Assembly (NCBI RefSeq): GCF_035594125.1
Contig: NC_087190.1
Span: 10,312,604-10,376,603 of the forward strand
DNA length: 64,000 bases
Source: Scylla paramamosain
Lineage: Eukaryota > Arthropoda > Malacostraca > Decapoda > Portunidae
Reading direction: 5' to 3'
The first letter of the stretch is position 1; every line of letters starts with the position of its first letter. The notes under the pieces were generated by a model that had not been told where the DNA came from, ran no database searches, and was given only the letters and a program-made list of their open reading frames with translations. Of the stretch, positions 1-14,690 are shown piece by piece. Both the position numbers and the translations under genes were made by a program.

Positions 1-2591
<2,591 letters not shown>

Positions 2592-2887
2592 GGCTGGTGC
2601 CCACTAAGGGTGTCTACTGAGTCTGTAAGGTTGGTGCCCACTAAGGGTGTCTACTGAGACTGTAAGGTTGGTGCCCATTAGGGGTATCTACTGAGTCTGT
2701 AAGGTTGGTGCCCACTAAGGGTGTCTGCTAAGTCTGTAATGTTGGTATCCATTAGGGGTGTCTATTGAGTCTGTAAGGTTGGTGTCCATTAGGGGTGTCT
2801 ATTGAGTCTGTAAGGTTGGTGTCCACTAGGGGCATTTACTGAGTCTGTAAGGTTGGTGCCCTTTAAGGGTGCCTATAAAGTCCACAA
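2592..2887. repeat. 37-bp minisatellite, about 8 copies
   Basis: Units begin GGTTGGTGCCCACTAAGGGT and end CTGAGTCTGTAA. Starts fall at 2592, 2629, 2666, 2703, 2740, 2777, 2814 and 2851, exactly 37 bp apart. Units differ by scattered transitions (for example CACTAAGGG versus CATTAGGGG), and the last one is degenerate. No frame stays meaningfully open and there are no unique spacers, so it is a minisatellite and not a CRISPR array. Confidence 0.93.
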
Positions 2888-3152
2888 GCTGCTCCTGAGG
2901 ACTTGGAAATGTTGTAATCTTGCTAAGTGATGCACCCACCACTTACAAAATTTACTCAGTTTGCACAATTTATTTCATACAAATGTAATTTTGTAGTATG
3001 CAGTAACTTTGATCTATTTATCTATACACCAGACCAGCAATCCCACAGGGGATGGGCCAGATAAATCACAACATACACACACTGCCATTTGTAATTATTA
3101 AATACTGACATTTAGGATAAGCTCTGTCAAATACATAACACACATATGCATA

Positions 3153-3397
3153 CTACACACACACACACACACATAAATAGAAAAGCCAACATAACTCGTT
3201 CAGACTGCAGCTGGTCCAAATGACAGCACAGTCCTGGTGAAGGGGACAATCTGATAAAGCTTTAAACTGAACCCATGGTCATTAGGTGATGTAGTGTGAA
3301 CACTGGCACCATAATTATCATATTGTGATTTCAAGTTGCTAAAAAAAAAAAATAAATAAATAAAAAATAAATAGATAAATAAAAAATAAATAAAATA
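3153..3397. repeat. (AC)n and (AAAT)n simple repeats
   Basis: A short AC run lies at about 3154-3173, and an A-rich AAAT/AAATAAAT tract at about 3340-3397. The sequence between them shows no gene. Confidence 0.85.
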
Positions 3398-3589
3398 CAC
3401 TCATACTTCAGTACTATGGACTAAAAGGGGGAGAACATCAGTATGATGAAGCTGATTGTCTGTAGGTACCAACACTAAGCATTAGGTTACATTAGGAGTG
3501 GCTAATTTCAACAATTACATTATGAAAAACAGAGGAATAAATAGAGTACTGTACTGTACTTTTAATCAAGTGCACCATGCTGTCACATG

Positions 3590-4210
3590 GTATTCATGGT
3601 AACCATGGTCAGTACCCAGCAGAGTAGCAGCAATGAGGAAGATGAGATGCTGGTGACATTGTCAAAACTACTGGAGATGCATAGCTGTATGGACACTGCT
3701 GCAATTTGTGGAACACATCAAGAATAGAAATATAAATGTTCATTATGGAAATCTCAGAATTCTTTGAGAAGCTATAATTAAAGAACAATTTCAAAGTGGC
3801 AAGCAATTAAAATTAGACAGCTTTTTCAAACCAGTACAGACTCAAGTCACCTGACACACCAGTGGTACCAGACTGTTCACCCTCACTGTCACCTAGCAAA
3901 CCACCAGCCTCTACCTCACACTGTTCACGCACTACTGATACATCTGTACCCCCACCATAGCCTACAACCAGTAGTACATCAATGGAGCTGCAAAGCTGGC
4001 TGGTGCATCAGGTGCCACTTTGAAATTGTTCTTTAATTATGGCTTCTCAAAGAATTCTGAGATTTCCATAATGAACACTGACATCTCTATTTTTGATGTG
4101 TTTCACAAATTGTAGCAGTGTCCATACAGCTAGTTTTGGCACCAGCATCTCATCTTCCTCATCATTCATCATTGCTGCTACTCTCCTGGGTACCGACCAT
4201 AGTTACCATG
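3590..4210. repeat. Inverted repeat with about 200-bp arms (foldback-like)
   Basis: The left arm (about 3594-3805) reappears as its reverse complement at about 4012-4209, with a spacer of about 200 bp. Shared blocks include the AACAATTTCAAAGTGGC region nearest the spacer and the CATGGTAAC region at the outer ends. The arms differ by small indels and substitutions, so it is not recent. The spacer starts with a frame reading KLDSFFKPV, a motif often seen near the end of Tigger/jerky-type transposases, so this may be a rearranged Tigger relic. No target duplication was identified. Confidence 0.7.
3801..4010 (+). pseudogene. Possible C-terminal scrap of a Tigger/jerky-like transposase
   Basis: The plus frame from 3801 reads QLKLDSFFKPVQTQV and then meets a stop. 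Beyond it, other frames give Ser/Thr/Pro-rich peptide. A 'LDSFFK' motif near the C-terminus is common in Tigger-type DDE transposases. The match is short and the frame is broken, so this is a weak call. The adjacent inverted repeats are listed separately. It could equally be chance similarity in spacer DNA. Confidence 0.3.
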
Positions 4211-6269
4211 GATAACATAGGTAATTGGAAAATTATGATAATTCGAACACAACACATAATAAGAGCAAAAACCATGAAGCAATGAACTACATGTGTTGTT
4301 ACAATGATGTAAACTAAGTGACCTGCAAACAAGCAGTCAGATCTCGAAGCAGTGGCACATGTCAAGTGTTGCCACAACTTCATCCATAGCACACAGGACT
4401 TTCAAACTGGGTCAGCTGCTACAGATTTTGTCTGCTGCTTCCGAAATCTGTTTAAGTGAGGTCCATAGTACTAAGGTATCAGTGTACTTGAAATTTCTCT
4501 AATGGTGTGCCACACTCACATTCAGGGTATTTAAATCCTCTCACAAGAGGTATTTGAATTTATGATAAACAAAAACTACACCTTCACTCAATATAACTCT
4601 AAGCCAGTAGGTGCTGTCACAACATAATACTCAACTTAGTATATTTAAAAAAAATATGCCTATTTCTGATGGACTTTCCCTTCACAGCAGTCAGAACACA
4701 ACAATACAAAATTGCTCCTTACCATAAGTGTGACCACACATTTTCTTTGGTACATTATTGTAACTTTATTTTCAGCACAACACCTGAAAGAGTTCCATCC
4801 AAGTAAAGCCTTAGAATTGAAAGCACTAGTGAAGGGCTGATAAGTTTGTGATTCCTGCAAGTTTGTGATCATAATGAGATCATTACTATGATCCAGAGTA
4901 AATGAGATTCCCCTTTTGTCAAGACTTTAGTTAACTGCATTACTTTTCTTTTTCAAGATAATTCATTAAATAACTAAGGAAATAAAATGGAAATATTTCA
5001 ACAAAATAACCAGCATGGCTGTACAGATGTGCCACATCAAGGAAGGACCACACAAATGTTTGGGGACAGCAGGCACAGGATGGGGGACTAGTGATGGGGC
5101 ATGCACTACACTCCATCTTGCTGGGTGTTCTAGTGTCTGTGGTCACAGTGAGGCAATAGCCTTGCCATCACTGTGTCTGATTTACTAAGGCACTTCATCT
5201 CTAAGTCTGTGCTCCAGAAGTAACTTGTTGTAAATTAAGGTGTTTTTAATCATGGAGCTAGCTGATGCTCTAGAAGAAAATGAATCATAATTTATAAAGT
5301 TGCCTATTTCATACAGTGATCACCTATCAGTTTCTCAAAAAAACTCAACATTTTATATTTTTGAATGAATGCTGTAAATCATGACTTATATGTTCTTTTA
5401 TTTAGTCAAATAAGTACAATTTCATATCATAATATACTATAGTTGATATAAAAAATGCTTATATTCTCTGAAACATGATGACTTACTACTTACTCTTTAA
5501 CTAAAAAGAGTTAGGACAGATGTGGTCTGCTGCAACAAACAGAGAGCTTGATGCTGTGATGACCATGGAAGTAATACAACCCTTTGTGTCTCCAAGTGAT
5601 GGCAACCCAGTGCCACACAGCCAAACTCTGCCTGATGGAGTGTTGTGGAGAGGCTGACCAGCACAGGCATGAGTAGCAATATTTTCTTGGCCTTTTGGAT
5701 GCTTTACTCTTGAGAATTTAATGAAGATTTTAACTCAACTTTGCACTTGGTTGAGGAGCAACTAGTTGAAAGACAAGCAAATATGGCATCAGCCTCTGGG
5801 AATTCACCCTTCTCAGATTTAACATCTACTGAAATGTTAATGCTATTGTGAAAGATGAGGTCTTGCTCAGGTTAGCATTACAAAACATTAAGTGATAACC
5901 TGTGGTATTCTACAATTGCTGTTAAAAAGACTTCCAGTGAGGTATTTATGAGAGGGGGGAAGTGGCAACTGCAAGCTGCCACATATCCTTCTCCTGTTGT
6001 CTCTCACCATTGCCCTCACGTGGGAAATCCCTCTAGAGGCATCTTTCCATCCTGTACACTACACTACACTACATGCATGTATATGCACCAGGGTTGGAAA
6101 AAAGCCCCCCCCCAAAAAAAAAAAAAAATAAATAAATAAATAAATGAATAAATAAAAAAAAAATATATATAAATAAATAAATTAATAAATAAAAATTGTG
6201 GGTTTTCTTTAATGCCATGACATGCACAAACACATTTCACTCACAACTATCAAAATAATCAAATGGATA
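4211..6269. other. Non-coding stretch, nothing recognised
   Basis: No coding signature, no repeat arms and no transposon ends were found. Small open frames of 60-76 codons on both strands have no recognisable domain. An A-rich tract with AAAT units occupies about 6112-6194. Confidence 0.55.
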
Positions 6270-7247
6270 ACAAATGGCCAGCCTTGGAGTCACTAACTGT
6301 CCTCAGGTCTGCTCCCTCCCATGCTGGTGACTCAAGGTACCTCCACATCTCCACCTCTTTGAACATTAACTTCTGCAACACTTGTCACCTAAGAGCTACC
6401 TTTCAGTCTGCATAACACCATCTCCCTTCCTCTAAACCCCATCTTCTTTTTGTCACTGAGACACGGGTGTCTGAGGTTGCTGACACCAGCCCTTCTCTGT
6501 TCCCTCATACTTTTCCTATCCTCATTTTTGTGCCAGGGCTGGCTGTTGTGTCCATGTATGCTCTCATATCCACACTCTTCAACTTCCTGAATGTTTTATT
6601 ATCTGGTTTTAACTTCAAAGTCATTCTCACTCTAAGTTTGCCTTCTACACTGACTATGTAAAATTCTTTGACTTTTAACATCCGCAGGGAGGCACATTGT
6701 TCCACTTTCCTTTATGATGAAATCTCCATCCTAAGTGATTAAAGTGTTCACCACCAACTTTGGCTTTCACCTTCTTTAAAGGATCATTCTGGTGAAAAAG
6801 CCTTCACCTTTGCAACTGGTACAGCACCCTACTTGTATACAAGTACCATACCTGATTAATCTTTTTGAACTTCTAACGTCTCAGCTCTTCCCTGCCAAAC
6901 TGAGCTCCTCCAATCACAACCTTATTTCTGCATCTTGTCTCCCAGTACTACATCAGGATACATTGAAAAGTTTTGGTAGAGCCTGACACAAAGCTTCTAC
7001 TTATAAGGTCCGCTGACTATATATCACTAATTCTCTTCCAAAGATGAGTTTAAAGTATCCTAGTGTCATGCCTGCTGATTTCTACATCAACACACTCCTC
7101 CTGACTTTTACCTTCATAGTTGCTGGGAGCTTGCTGGGTGAAGGTGACCTATACTGAACAGGGTTTTGTTATCTATTATGTAAGTATAGAACTGTTCCTA
7201 TATGTATATAATAAAAAATGCAAGTCTCCTAACTGACACATACTAGT

Positions 7248-7407
7248 CTTTTAACACACCCTCTCCTAACTCTCCACAACTAGTTTCCTAACACACCCTC
7301 TCCTAACTCCTCAAAATTACAATCTTCTAACACACCCTCTCCCAACTCCCCACAACTCCAGTTTCCTAACACACTCTCCCATAACTCCCTACAACTAGTC
7401 TCCTAAC
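7248..7407. repeat. Degenerate minisatellite, about 4 units of 42-48 bp
   Basis: Four imperfect units built on TCTAACACACCCTCTCCTAAC followed by CTCCACAACTAGT-like sequence. It lies in the gap between the endonuclease and 3' remnants of the decayed LINE. Confidence 0.8.
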
Positions 7408-7708
7408 GCTGCAAGACTATGCAAAGTTCTTCAGTCCAGTGGTGATAACACATAACAATGAAGTAGAAAGTTAAGAAACCAAAACTGTATATACAAACAT
7501 TATTTAAATCTTCTCTTCTGATCTTGCTAACTGTATGCCTTCCCTCCTTCCATGGCTTTCCTGCACAAGACTTTCTACTTTGTCTTGACTCTATTGTCTA
7601 CCTTTCTAATGCAAGTTAATCAGCATTCTCAATCATTCATCACTTTTCTGATAAATGCTGAAACTCCCTGCCTGCTTCTATATTACCTCCTTCCTATGGC
7701 TTGAACTC

Positions 7709-7816
7709 TTTCAAGAAGGTTTCAAGATACTTATTTTCAAATTTTGGATGATTCTTTTGTCCTTTCAAGAAGGTTTCAAGATACTTATTTTCAAATTTTG
7801 GATGATTCTTTTGTCC
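7709..7816. repeat. 54-bp tandem duplication
   Basis: Two identical units starting TTTCAAGAAGG at 7709 and 7763, within the 3' remnant of the decayed LINE. The absence of visible differences indicates that the duplication is much younger than the LINE. Confidence 0.93.
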
Positions 7817-8190
7817 TTTCTTTTGAGACTAGGACCTCAGTAGGCTTTTTTTTTTTTTTGACCAATCCCTTTCTTACATGAAAAACTTTACAATTCATAT
7901 ATAAATAGCAACACAAATTAATAATGCACTGATATTATGCATGATATGAGTGGAAATTTCCACAGCAAGGGCAACTGTACGCTTACTCTCAATAAAATTT
8001 CAGCAGACTCAAGCTTGTGCCAGTTACATCTTGTCCAGTGTGCCGCCAGTTGAACTCTGCTATCCTTGCTTGCCAGTCTACTGCAAGTTGCCTTCTGCAC
8101 AGGTTGTCTGGCCAGCTGGAGAATTGTTTGGTGAAGTGTCTGTGAAAGGGATTCTTTTGTCAGTCATTTTTAACAGTACATAATAAACTG

Positions 8191-8294
<104 letters not shown>

Positions 8295-8404
8295 ATTGTG
8301 GCAAATATCTATGTCAAATGCAAGGATCAACCAGTCAGGATGTATCTATGACCTACTGTTGTGTAAGTACTATTATGAGTATCCAATTACTGTTAACCAC
8401 CTGT

Positions 8405-8441
<37 letters not shown>

Positions 8442-8492
8442 TACTTGGAACAGACTAGAAAAAGAGGTGATACAGCCTAGGACTATACAACA

Positions 8493-8694
<202 letters not shown>

Positions 8695-9822
8695 CACACC
8701 TGGACAGATATACATTGTTATGTAAGGTGTAATTAGAATGAGAAATGAGTGTGCAAAGGAACATGGGAGGGAGAAGAAAGAAGAGAGACAGGGTGGGGAT
8801 GAGAATTTGACATGTCTCTGACATACCTAGCCTGCAGCAAGTTAGTATAACATTTATCCGTGCAGAGTAATTCGTATTCCCCGTGTAATTTTCCTTACTT
8901 TCCATTGTTCATTCAGTTTGAGTCTCACCCAGCAGTTAGTAGAAGAATTGCCCTCTAAGAGGGCATAATTGGTATTCACCCAGGCCCCATAGTTTAGCTA
9001 CCAGAATTTTGTGAAAGTACTTGTTTTATTTATACCAGTTAGCAGCCTGTGAGTGGGAGGCGAGGTGAGCGTATTGGGAGAATGGGGTATTCCCCATCCC
9101 TCCCCCTGCATGAGTCACTGCCTGAGATGTAGTGTTACGGCCACAATTACCAGCCCCTTCACAAAGCTGCTGCACCTGGACTAGCTTCACTGCTCACTGT
9201 GCGAGCTTGGTCTGCACATTCACACAGCTGAGGAGTCACTTCCCTGGGTATAGTGTGTGTTATACATAATTACCCTTTCTGGCAGACTAATATGGAGGCT
9301 CCTGTTCTATATACATAGGCTGGGGTATATAGCTGGTAATGACTCATTCATCCCCTTTAGGCAGTGGTTCCTGAACTGGGGGTAATTTAACAATTTTTGG
9401 GGGGTAAGGGGGGTGAGAAAAAAAAAGTTAAGAACTCTGAAAATCAAGAAAACATTGTGGTACCTGGCATTAGGATTAATGTTAACTTACGTCTTAGTAT
9501 GCAAAGTTGTAAAGTAAACCTAATATAATTAAGTAATAAAGTTAAACCAAATAACAATAAACATCAAAAACTAATATACAGTATTAGGAAAGAAGAAATA
9601 CCAAGAATAGATTGGATTGGAACAGCATTCAACAGGTAATGAGAGATGTTTGTATAAAGTCTAAATTATTATAAATACAATGAATCACATGACATAAAGT
9701 CATACACAGTTTTATTTCTTATTTAAGTAGCTGTAGTGTAGCTAATACTTTGTACATGATTCACAAAAAAATATCGTGTCTGTTGTACTAAAATACTAAA
9801 GTACCAAAATAAATAAAATAAA

Positions 9823-9914
9823 ATTAAAACCATATAATTATAATGCAAAAGATAAGTAAGAATTTTTAAATTAAATTAAAACCATATAATTATAATGCAA
9901 AGATAAGTAAGAAT
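9823..9914. repeat. Tandem duplication of about 50 bp
   Basis: The block AAACCATATAATTATAATGC followed by GATAAGTAAGAAT occurs twice, differing by one A in an A-run. It lies inside the hAT element upstream of the transposase remnant. Confidence 0.9.
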
Positions 9915-9948
9915 GACTAACCGACACAATCTATAACAATTTTTCTTT

Positions 9949-11040
9949 TTGATCCAGGTTCCTGTCAATGGAGCACTGTTGATGATGGGTGGTCATCATG
10001 AATTATGGGGCCTCATACAAGCTGTGAATCCAGAAATTTCTGTAAATCACTGCATCATTCATTGGCACTCTCTTGGACTGAAAAGCCTGCCTGGTAATCT
10101 GAAGTTTGTGTTTGAAGATGTGCTGAAAATTGTTAAGTCCAGGGATGTGAATTCGCGCATAGTCAAGGAGCTGTGCAAGGAAATAGGAGAGCAGTATCAG
10201 GTTCTGCTCTACCACACTGATGTTCGCTAGTTGTCATAAGGCAAGGTTGTACATCATCATTGAGCTCCGAAAGGCTATTCAGGAATTCCTGGAACAAAAA
10301 GGATTTCCTTTTGCTACCAAGTTCACTGACAAGAAGTGGCTTGCTTGACTTTGTTACTTGGCTGACATATTTATGGAGCTGAACAGTGGTAATCTGCAAC
10401 TCCAGGACTGAAACATGACTGTCATTGATAACCAAACTGTGACTGCATTTCTGGGGAAACTGAGACCCTGAATTCGGTGCTTGGAGAAAGGAGTGATCGC
10501 CCAGTTTCCCACCCTAGTTTGTTGAGAATAGTCATGATACTGGATCACTTCTAAAGACCATCAACAAAGAGATAAGAAACCATTTGAAGGGGCCTGAAAC
10601 AAGCATGTATCACTACTTTCCAGAGAATGACCAAGAAACATTCAGTCCTCAGTGGATCATTCATCCCTTCTCTGTACCTGATGAGGCCATTCATGATAAT
10701 GATTTCTCTGCAAAGGAGGAGTGGATCACAATATGAGCCAATGAAGCCTTGAAAATCAAATTCCAGAATCAAAATGCAGATTCCTTTTGGATTTCACGAC
10801 TAGCTGAATAACCGACTTCATCCAAGCCTTAAAGAGCCTTAAAGTTGTATGATATCATTCTCAACAATGTATCTCTGTGAGAAGGGGTTCTCAACTGTGC
10901 TGGGAATGAAAACAAAAAAAAGAATGTCGGAAACGATGCCAGGTTGGCACTTTCAACCACGAATTCAAGAATTCCTCAACTAGCTTCAAGCATGCAACTC
11001 CATCCATCCCACTGATGTTCTTGACATCTTTGGCAATAGT
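9949..11040 (+). pseudogene. hAT transposase remnant (ZBED5/SCAND3-like)
   Basis: An open stretch at 9949-10230 contains NHCIIHWHSLGLKSLP, FEDVLKIVKSRDVNSRIVKE and LLYHTDVR. These match the catalytic-region pattern of ZBED5/SCAND3-type hAT proteins (HC.IHR.AL..K.LP, then IK.R.LNSRLF, then HTEVRWLS). After this, frames are broken by several stops and shifts. The C-terminal hAT dimerisation region is still recognisable near 10860-10920, with YLCEKGFS followed by a Lys-rich segment. The region sits between good hAT termini and cannot make a working transposase. Confidence 0.85.
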
Positions 11041-11193
11041 CATTAGAGATGCATAATGTTAAAAAAAAAAAAAAAATATCTCAAATGTTTTAATTTAGCC
11101 ATATTTATCAATCTTGACAAGATTTTGTGAAAGGGGTAAGATGCTTAATGTGGCATGTTAAATAGAGTAACAAGCTGTTAGGGGGAACCATTG

Positions 11194-12316
11194 CCTTAAG
11201 GCAACTGACCCAACTAACTCTCATCCTGCCTCAGTCTCCGTCAAATATAAGAGCTTGTCTCAGTACTTCTGCTCTGTCTAGGTGCTAGGTAGTGACTGAC
11301 TGCGGGAAATGCGCCAAACACTCTCCCTCTCCTGCTACAGGGAGGGGGTACAAGGAAGGGGGGGAGGGGAAACACATGCATGCACACACCCACCTAAAAT
11401 CTGGTCCTGCACTGTTTTTACATGAATAAAACACTACTTCTAAAAATTCTAATGATTAAACTGATTACTTTATTGTCAAGGGCAACTCTTCTACTAAATA
11501 CTTGGTGAGACTCAGATTAAATGGACAAGGGAAAGTATGGAAATTTATGTGGGGAACATGCTTGAATAAATATCATTCTAGCAGCTTCAGGCTTTGTAGC
11601 TCTGTGTCAGGGACATGTCCTAGTCTTGCTCCCAACCTCTCTCTCTCTCTCTCCCTTTCATTATTTTTTTCTCATTCATTCTTATTACTTTCTTCACTTT
11701 ATATTATATCATCTCACTGTATACAACAGTAGATTCAAGCTACATTCCCATGCTTCAGTCACTGTCCAGCCACCACGAGAGGTAGATGCACGAAGGCAGA
11801 CAGTGTTGTTCTGAGGAGATTGGGAAGGGACTACAGCTAGAAGGGCCCATTGCCTCAAGGGGTTATTTGAGTCAGTAACAGCAGTATGTCCCCCCTTAAC
11901 TTGTCTGGAGTGCACTTCATTTGTAAGGCACTTAGTGTGCATCACGACGTAACTCCTCAGCAAGGCTAAAGCAAACCGTTTGTCACTCATTAAGACTCTC
12001 TCTCCCTAGAACGTGGCTGGCAATTCTTTCCCAGCTGTTGGAGTTAGTAGTTGGTGGAATATTTCCTTGTCTGTGGGTAAGAGAAACAGACTGGCAACCT
12101 CGCATGTGTAACCTGGTGTTATGACCTTTGGGTAAAGGGTGCAAGAGTCTAAAAGGACCTTGTCACCCATCTTAATCCCTGTACCCAGTCATATAGGGGT
12201 GACTTGGGGGAAGCTAGTCCATTTGAGGCAGCTGTGGGAAGGGTAGAAATTTACAATTATAACAAGATACACAGACAAGACCACACACCTGTAGCTCAGC
12301 TCTTGTAGTACTAGTA
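11194..12316. other. Non-coding stretch, nothing recognised
   Basis: Begins with the hAT target duplication. It contains a short TC run (about 11637-11655), and no frame with a domain I recognise. A pyrimidine-rich stretch followed by AG at about 12001-12010 could be a splice acceptor, but no partner donor or coding continuation supports an exon. Confidence 0.5.
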
Positions 12317-13998
12317 GCTTGTTCCTCCCTCTCCTCCACCCTCTGACTACTTCATGCCTCGTATTAAAATTCTTCGTAATGATGTTTTCCATGCCCTCGC
12401 TGGCCTAAACCCTCAGAAGGCTTATGGACCTGATGGGGTCCCTCCTATTGTTCTCCGAAACTGTGCCTCCGTGCTTGCACCTTGCCTAGTCAAACTCTTT
12501 CAGCTATGTCTGTCAACATCTACCTTTCCTTCTTGCTGGAAGTTTGCCTACATTCAACCTGTTCCTAAAAAGGGTGACCGCTCTAATCCCTCAAACTACC
12601 GTCCTATTGCTTTAATTTCCTGCTTATCTAAAGTTTTTGAATCTATCCTCAACAGGAAGATTCTTAAACATCTATCACTTCACAACCTTCTATCTGATCG
12701 CCAGTATGGGTTCCGTCAAGGCCGCTCTACTGGTGATCTTCTGGCTTTCCTTACTGAGTCTTGGTCTTCCTCTTTTAGAGACTTTGGTGAAACTTTTGCT
12801 GTTGCCTTGGACATATCAAAAGCCTTTGATAGAGTCTGGCACAAAGCTTTGATTTCCAAACTACCCTCCTACGGTTTCTATCCTTCTCTCTGTAACTTCA
12901 TCTCAAGTTTCCTTTCTGACCGTTCTATTGCTGCTGTGGTAGACGGTCACTGTTCTTCTCCTAAATCTATTAACAGTGGTGTTCCTCAGGGTTCTGTCCT
13001 GTCACCCACTCTCTTCTTATTATTCATTAATGATCTTCTAAACCAAACTTCTTGTCCTATCCACTCCTATGCTGATGATACCACCCTGCACTTTTCCACG
13101 TCTTTTCATAGACGTCCAACCCTTCAGGAGGTAAACATATCACGCAGGGAAGCCACAGAACGCCTGACTTCTGATCTTTCTAAAATTTCTGATTGGGGCA
13201 GAGCAAACTTGGTATTGTTCAATGCCTCAAAAACTCAATTCCTCCATCTATCAACTCGACACAATCTTCCAGACAACTATCCCCTCTTCTTCAATGACAC
13301 TCAACTGTCCCCCTCTTCTACACTGAACATCCTCGGTCTGTCCTTTACTTATAATCTGAACTGGAAACTTCACATCTCATCTCTAGCTAAAACAGCTTCT
13401 ATGAAGTTAGGTGTTCTGAGACGTCTCCGCCAGTTTTTCTCACCCCCCCAGCTGCTAACTCTGTACAAGGGCCTTATCCGTCCATGTATGGAGTATGCTT
13501 CACATGTCTGGGGGGGTTCCACTCATACTGCTGTTCTAGACAGGGTGGAATCAAAAGCTTTTCGTCTCATCAACTCCTCTCCTCTAACTGACTGTCTTCA
13601 GCCTCTCTCTCACCGCCGCAATGTTGCATCTCTAGCTGTCTTCTACCGCTATTTTCATGCTAACTGCTCTTCTGATCTTGCTAACTGCATGCCTGCCCTC
13701 CTTCCGCGGCCTCGCTGCACAAGACTTTCTTCTTTCTCTCACTCCTATTCTGTCCACCTCTCTAACGCAAGAGTTAACCAGTATTCTCAATCATTCATCC
13801 CTTTCTCTGGTAAACTCTGGAACTCCTTGCCTGCTTCTGTATTTCCACCTTCCTATGACTTGAATTCCTTCAAGAGGGAGGTTTCAAGACACTTATCCAC
13901 CAATTTTTGACCACTGCTTTGACCCTTTTAGGGACTGGCATTTCAGTGGGCATTTTTTTTTTATTAGATTTTTGTTGCCCTTGGCCAGTATCCTTCCT

Positions 13999-14033
<35 letters not shown>
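12317..14033 (+). mobile_element. 5'-truncated LINE, copy A
   Basis: Homology to the 19-kb and 27-kb LINEs starts abruptly at 12317 (GCTTGTTCCTCCC), the usual sign of incomplete target-primed reverse transcription. It ends in a 3' UTR (GGGACTGGCATTTCAGTGGG, then TTGCCCTTGGCCAGT) shared by all copies, followed by a poly(A) tail at about 14004-14033. No clear target-site duplication was seen. The ORF within is unbroken, so this copy is young despite being truncated. Confidence 0.92.
12354..13910 (+). CDS. LINE reverse transcriptase ORF (N-terminally truncated)
   Basis: 518 codons without interruption. It covers the linker and the reverse transcriptase of an APE-type non-LTR element of the Jockey-like group. 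Visible motifs are [14 protein letters not shown] near residue 65-75, the fingers/palm segment [24 protein letters not shown] (first catalytic Asp), [10 protein letters not shown], and the YADD active site at residues 239-242 (13068-13079), followed by a thumb with [10 protein letters not shown]. The endonuclease domain is lost by 5' truncation. The Met at 12354 is an internal Met of the full-length ORF and not a native start. As it lacks the element's 5' UTR promoter, expression would depend on a neighbouring promoter. Confidence 0.9.
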   Translation: MPRIKILRNDVFHALAGLNPQKAYGPDGVPPIVLRNCASVLAPCLVKLFQLCLSTSTFPSCWKFAYIQPVPKKGDRSNPSNYRPIALISCLSKVFESILNRKILKHLSLHNLLSDRQYGFRQGRSTGDLLAFLTESWSSSFRDFGETFAVALDISKAFDRVWHKALISKLPSYGFYPSLCNFISSFLSDRSIAAVVDGHCSSPKSINSGVPQGSVLSPTLFLLFINDLLNQTSCPIHSYADDTTLHFSTSFHRRPTLQEVNISRREATERLTSDLSKISDWGRANLVLFNASKTQFLHLSTRHNLPDNYPLFFNDTQLSPSSTLNILGLSFTYNLNWKLHISSLAKTASMKLGVLRRLRQFFSPPQLLTLYKGLIRPCMEYASHVWGGSTHTAVLDRVESKAFRLINSSPLTDCLQPLSHRRNVASLAVFYRYFHANCSSDLANCMPALLPRPRCTRLSSFSHSYSVHLSNARVNQYSQSFIPFSGKLWNSLPASVFPPSYDLNSFKREVSRHLSTNF

Positions 14034-14034
<1 letters not shown>

Positions 14035-14690
14035 ACATAAATCACTTTCTACCCAAAGATACAAGAGACCATTTTATATCAACATACAGAGACCAACAAA
14101 AGACAAAAATATATTGAATGTTGTCCTTACAGCGGAAGAATGCTGTGCTGGTGACACGACTGTCGGGACATAAATTCAGCAGAGATAATGTTTTAGTTTT
14201 GAGATAAATAACAGAAGACAGCGATAACTTTTAGCATTAAGAACACAGCTCTTTTTTGTAATTTCATATTATTTTATTCTCTATGTGTGATATGTTTAAA
14301 TAAAAAAAATCCCATATCTATAAAGTAAAAGTCAAGACAATAAAGGGGCTCCAAGCTATCAGAAGGTTGATTTTAGAAAAATTAGAGGAACTTTAGTAAA
14401 TACTTATTGTGATGTACTTTTGAAAAAATTCCTTTCTACACAAAGCTACAAGAGAGTGTTCTATATCAACACAGAGACCAGCAAGAGACAGAAAATCTAT
14501 TGAATACTGTCCTTACATGACTATCATTCACCAACAAGCTACTTGTATTCAAAGCTGTATGTGGCTTCCCCGCTCATTTCTGTATCTTTGGCATCTGAGC
14601 CCATAGACAAGTTAGAATATTCCTTATCTGGGACTCAAGGCCACTGTGATATTTGTGATTCCATAGTTTATCTTCCCCAGGTTTCTCCAC
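14034..14690. other. Non-coding stretch with a diverged direct repeat
   Basis: A segment at about 14043-14136 (ACAAGAGACC, TATATCAACA, then GTCCTTACA) recurs in diverged form at about 14432-14517. This suggests an old unclassified repeat. No coding frame is convincing. Confidence 0.5.

Larger units (their letters stand above)
6270..7860 (+). pseudogene. Old, decayed LINE (same broad family as the 12-, 19- and 27-kb copies)
   Basis: Aligned by eye with the endonuclease region of the LINE at 19556. Shared blocks include GTGTCTGAGG (about 6469), TTCTGTTCCCTC (about 6497), GTTCACCACCA (about 6748) and the ACACCCTACTTGTAT block (about 6825). The 3' end of the same ORF resumes at about 7500-7820 (ATGCCTTCCCTCCTTCC, CTCCCTGCCTGCTTCT). 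Most of the reverse transcriptase is missing. Frames are riddled with stops and indels, so this copy is much older than the others. A four-unit minisatellite and a 54-bp duplication sit inside it. Confidence 0.75.
9362..11193 (+). mobile_element. hAT-superfamily DNA transposon, inactive
   Basis: The left end reads CAGTGGTTCCTGAAC and the right end, reverse-complemented, reads CAATGGTTCCCCC. These are typical hAT/Charlie-like termini. The flanks carry an 8-bp target duplication, CCTTTAGG (9354-9361) versus CCTTAAGG (11194-11201), 7 of 8 identical, as expected for hAT. Inside, the plus strand carries remnants of a ZBED5/SCAND3-like transposase with many stops and frameshifts. It is about 1.8 kb long, shorter than an autonomous element, and the 5' half of the transposase is missing. 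A 50-bp tandem duplication lies at about 9823-9914. Confidence 0.85.

Noticed and set aside
2592..2887. Possible CRISPR-like array
   Set aside because: Units are contiguous 37-mers without unique spacers, in a eukaryotic context.
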